DNA of 64,000 bases from Glandiceps talaboti (lineage: Eukaryota; Hemichordata; Enteropneusta; Spengelidae): NCBI RefSeq assembly GCF_964340395.1, contig NC_135556.1, positions 1,045,001-1,109,000 of the forward strand, read 5' to 3'. Position numbers and translations under genes: made by a program. Below are positions 60,195 through 64,000 of this stretch, one piece after another. The notes below the pieces were generated by a model that saw nothing but the letters and a program-made list of their open reading frames with translations, had not been told where the DNA came from and ran no database searches. Every line of letters begins with the position of its first letter. Within the stretch, counting starts at the first letter, position 1.

Positions 60195-60410
60195 TATTTT
60201 TTTTTACATTCTCAACAAATGTCACAGTACATGTTGTGGTTGGCCAGGAGATCACTATTAAACAGCAATGATCAAATAGCAATCAATGAGAAAAAATAAC
60301 TTATTACATATATATGTTCTGTTGTATTCCAGCAATTGTCTGTAGGAACGACAATCTCAAAACTTTGTCCTTACGGAAGACATTCAGTTTACATCTGGTA
60401 AATACTGTTA
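60195..60410. repeat. Right half of an inverted repeat pair
   Basis: This is the reverse complement of 54490-54680, for example the shared aataacttattacatata / ttctgttgtattccagcaat area. The two halves flank about 5.5 kb that includes the SINE and the long repeat copy. Confidence 0.8.
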
Positions 60411-60706
60411 TGACTGTGATGTCATTTTAAATACTGTTATGACTGTGATGTCATTCATATTTAAGTCAGCATGAGAAACAATGTATTATTCTTTCATTTG
60501 TCTTTGTACATTGTCAATTAAGTACTTAGTAATGACTCTATCTTTAATAGCTGATAATCATGTGTTTATGGATTTGCTTCACTAAGAAAAATTGCCCGTA
60601 AAAAATCATCAGCATCTGTTAACATCACTATCTTTTAATCTCATGAGACTTAAAATCATTGCAAAATTTGCAAAACACAATTTTGCAATGTCAGAAAGAT
60701 GTTCAC

Positions 60707-61090
60707 CTCGTCTTGCACCAGAGCCAGCGAAAGCTGTTTCCATCGAAACCTCAAAAACACTTTTCTTTCCTTTCTCATCATTTTCATCCACAGCAGCATG
60801 TAGTAATGGACTGGTAATCAAACCACACTTGTCTGTTGGCTTATTCTCAGCCTTCTCTATGACTTCTGCTCCATTCATCACCTTCTCTTTACATGTGAAT
60901 TCCTCCATTCTTTTCTCCACAAAATCTTCCAGAGACTTCAAACAAGCAGAAATTTGTTCAGGTTTTCCTGATAGTGATGAAACTTTTTCTTTTATTTTTG
61001 ATGGTTCTTTCACTTCCTGTTTGTGTTTATTCCTGCTTCTTGTTTTAGATTTGCTAGATTTTTGAAGAGAGATCTGCGTTGTTCTTCTAC
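60707..61090 (-). CDS. GEMIN5: GEMIN5 exon a: basic/acidic linker after the WD40 domain
   Basis: This is the most upstream exon visible, 384 bases, reading in the phase demanded by the next exon. The acceptor is a TAG at 61093-61091 and the donor is CGAG|GTGAAC. It begins with a lysine/arginine/serine-rich stretch (KSSKSKTRSRNKHKQEV), continues with a lysine/glutamate-rich segment (SLEDFVEKRMEEF), and ends with GSGARRG across the splice. This is low-complexity linker rather than a folded domain, which matches the poorly conserved region between WD40 and dimerisation domains in vertebrate GEMIN5. Identity rests on its position and phase relative to exon b, not on strong similarity. A minisatellite array starts within about ten bases of its acceptor. 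Confidence 0.82.
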
Positions 61091-61097
61091 CTATTGG

Positions 61098-64000
61098 TAA
61101 ATGTAACACAAGATATTAGGTACTATCTGTTAGGTGTTGAATGTAAAGGTACAAGATACATGTAGTAGGTACTATCTGTTAGGTGTTGAATGTAAAGGTA
61201 CAAGATATTAAGTACTATCTGTTAGGTGTTGAATGTAAAGGTACAAGATATTAAGTACTATCTGTTAGGTGTGTTGAATGTGAAGGTACAAGATGTTAAG
61301 TAGTATCTGTTAGGTGTGTTGAATGTAAAGGTACAAGATATTAAGTACTATCTGTTAGGTGTTGAATGTAAAGGTACAATATATTAGGTAGTATCTGTTA
61401 GGTGTTGAATGTAAAGGTACTATATATTAAGTAGTATCTGTTAGGTGTTGAATGTGAAGGTACAATATATTAAGTACTATCTGTTAAGTGTTGAATATTA
61501 AGTACTATATATTAAGTACTATCTGTTAGGTGTTGAATGTAAAGGTACAAGATATTAAGTACTATCTGTTAGGTGTTGAATGTAAAGGTACAAGATATTA
61601 AGTACTATCTGTTAGGTGTGTTGAATGTAAAGGTACAACATATTAAGTACTATCTGTTAGGTGTGTTGAATGTAAAGGTACAAGATATTAAGTAGTATCT
61701 GTTAGGTGTTGAATGTAAAGGTACAAGATATTAAGTACTATCTGTTAGGTGTGTTGAATGTAAAGGTACAAGATATTAAGTACTATCTGTTAGGTGTTGA
61801 ATGTAAAGGTACAAGATATTAGGTAGTATCTGTTAGGTGTGTTGAATGTAAAGGTACAAGATATTAAGTACTATCTGTTTGGTGTTGAATGTAAAGGTAC
61901 AAGATATTAAGTACTATCTGTTAGGTGTGTTGAATGTAAAGGTACAATATATTAAGTACTATCTGTTAGGTGTTGAATGTAAAGGTACAAGATATTAAGT
62001 ACTATCTGTTAGGTGTTGAATATTAAATACTATATATTAAGTACTATCTGTTAGGTGTTGAATGTAAAGGTACAAGATATTAAGTACTATCTGTTAGGTG
62101 TTGAATGTAAAGGTACGAGATATTAGGTAGTATCTGTTAGGTGTTGAATGTAAAGGTACAAGATATTAAGGACTATCTGTTAGGTGTGTTGAATGTAAAG
62201 GTACAAGATATTAAGTACTATCTGTTAGGTGTTGAATGTAAAGGTACAAGATATTAAGTACGATCTGTTAGGTGTGTTGAATGTAAAGGTACAATATATT
62301 AAGTACTATCTGTTAGGTGTTGAATGTGAAGGTACAAGATATCAAGTACTATCTGTTAGGTGTGTTGAATGTAAAGGTACAATATATTAAGTACTATCTG
62401 TTAGGTGTTGAATGTAAAGGTACAAGATATTAAGTAGTATCTGTTAGGTGTTGAATGTAAAGGTACTATATATTAAGTAGTATTTGTTAGGTGTGTTGAA
62501 TGTAAAGGTACAAGATATTAAGTAGTATCTGTCAGGTGTTGAATGTAAAGGTACAAGATATTAAGTAGTATCTGTTAGGTGTTGAATGTAAAGGTACTAT
62601 ATATTAAGTAGTATTTGTTAGGTGTGTTGAATGTAAAGGTACAAGATATTAAGTAGTATCTGTTAGGTGTTGAATGTAAAGGTACAAGATATTAAGTAGT
62701 ATCTGTTAGGTGTTGAATGTAAAGGTACTATATATTAAGTAGTATTTGTTAGGTGTGTTGAATGTAAAGGTACAAGATATTAAGTACTATCTGTCAGGTG
62801 TTGAATGTAAAGGTACAAGATATTAAGTAGTATCTGTTAGGTGTGTTGAATGTAAAGGTACAAGATATTAAGTACTGTCTGTTAGGTGTGTTGAATGTAA
62901 AGGTACAATATATTAAGTACTATCTGTTAGGTGTTGAATGTAAAGGTACAATATATTAAGTACTATCTGTTAGGTGTTGAATATTAAGTACTATATATTA
63001 AGTACTATCTGTTAGGTGTTGAATGTAAAGGTACAAGATATTAAGTAGTATCTGTTAGGTGTGTTGAATGTAAAGGTACAAGATGTTAAGTACTATCTGT
63101 TAGGTGTTGAATGTGAAGGTACAAGATGTTAAGTAGTATCTGTTAGGTGTTGAATGTAAAGGTACAAGATATTAAGTACTATCTGGTAGGTGTTGAATGT
63201 AAAGGTACAAGATATTAAGTAGTATCTGTTAGGTGTTGAATGTAAAGGTACAAGATATTAAGTACTATCTGGTAGGTGTTGAATGTAAAGGTACAAGATA
63301 TTAAGTACTATCTGGTAGGTGTTGAATGTAAAGGTACAATATATTAAGTAGTATCTGTTAGGTGTTGAATGTAAAGGTACAAGATATTAAGTACTATCTG
63401 TTAGGTGTGTTGAATGTAAAGGTACAATATATTAAGTACTATCTGTTAGGTGTTGAATGTAAAGGTATAAGATATTAAGTAGTATCTGTTAGGTGTGTTG
63501 AATGTAAAGGTACACGATATTAAGTACTATCTGTTAGGTGTTGAATGTAAAGGTACAAGATATTAAGTACTATCTGTTGGGTGTGTTGAATGTAAAGGTA
63601 CAAGATGTTAAGTACTATCTGTTAGGTGTTGAATGTAAAGGTACAAGATATTAAGTACTATCTGTTAGGTGTTGAATATTAAGTACTATATATAAAGTAC
63701 TATCTGTTAGGTGTTGAATGTAAAGGTACAAGATATTAAGTACTATCTGTTAGGTGTGTTGAATGTAAAGGTACAATATATTAAGTACTATCTGTTAGGT
63801 GTTGAATGTAAAGCTACTAGATAGTACATACTATCTGTTAGGTGTTGAATGTAAAGGTACAAGATATTAAGTAGTATCTGTCACGTGTGTTGAATGTAAA
63901 GGTACAAGATATTCAGTACTATCTGTCAGGTGTTGAATGTAAAGGTACGAGATATTAAGTACTATCTGTCAGGTGTGTTGAATGTAAAGGTACAAGATAT
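61098..64000. repeat. Minisatellite G, 43/45-bp unit, more than 60 copies, open at the edge
   Basis: The unit is ggtacaagatattaagtact then atctgttaggtgttgaatgt and aaa. Two length forms alternate irregularly: gtgttg (43 bp) and gtgtgttg (45 bp). A third form, ttgaatattaagtactatat, occurs near 61490, 62020, 62970 and 63670 and joins two units with a deletion. It starts within about ten bases of the GEMIN5 exon a acceptor and fills all the remaining sequence. Confidence 0.97.

Larger units (their letters stand above)
1..61090 (-). other. GEMIN5: GEMIN5 gene, C-terminal part of the locus
   Basis: This is the gene-level span of the twelve exons listed separately. The exons run 61090-60707, 54428-54309, 50360-50259, 37290-37153, 27270-27123, 22021-21902, 21433-21223, 11176-11014, 8891-8695, 7305-7143, 2648-1165 and 172-1. 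All eleven introns have GT and AG borders, and every junction keeps the frame. The sum is 3402 coding bases, about 1134 residues, with no internal stop. Order and motifs follow vertebrate GEMIN5 from the post-WD40 linker to near the C-terminus. In the family, the protein binds snRNA through its WD40 domain, dimerises through a TPR-like domain, and binds RNA and acts in translation control through its C-terminus. Only about 5.6 percent of the span is coding. The 5' exons lie past 64000 and the stop lies past position 1. Confidence 0.92.

Overview
The window is nuclear DNA from a metazoan, most likely a marine invertebrate. It has long repeat-filled introns with GT-AG borders, a conserved animal gene split into many exons, non-LTR and DIRS-type retrotransposons, a pogo-like DNA transposon, tRNA-derived SINEs and many minisatellites. 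I cannot name the species. A deuterostome such as a lancelet or acorn worm would fit the repeat style, but that is a guess.

One host gene runs right to left through almost the whole window. Twelve minus-strand exons between 61090 and the left edge join in frame through eleven GT-AG introns and encode about 1134 residues. I recognise them as the C-terminal part of GEMIN5, the RNA-binding subunit of the SMN complex: the linker after the WD40 domain, the TPR-like dimerisation domain and the C-terminal RNA-binding region. The WD40 exons lie beyond 64000, and the stop codon should lie just beyond position 1. No exon shows a break, so the gene looks functional here.

The rest is intron, and the introns are packed with repeats. 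Seven minisatellite arrays (units of 24, about 49, 24, about 34, 27, 42 and 43/45 bp) make up about 12 kb. The largest, 22767-26975, has about 175 copies of a 24-bp unit arranged in higher-order blocks. The array at 53130-54150 has about 24 copies that look identical. The array from 61098 begins right beside an exon and runs off the window.

Mobile elements: a CR1/L2-like LINE with ORF1 and ORF2 (about 32580-35490), a nested DIRS-like tyrosine-recombinase retrotransposon (about 39040-48780), a pogo-like transposon with TA target duplication sitting inside the DIRS recombinase ORF (45909-48476), a 2.7-kb element with palindrome-studded inverted ends inside the same DIRS element (40911-43589), two decayed LINE pieces, three SINE copies, several foldback elements, and a 3.5-4-kb repeat present twice in direct orientation (15761-19502 and 56625-60146), whose copies differ by insertions including a 148-bp MITE with a clean target duplication.

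Most long open frames in the window are by-products of arrays whose unit length is a multiple of three, and are not genes.
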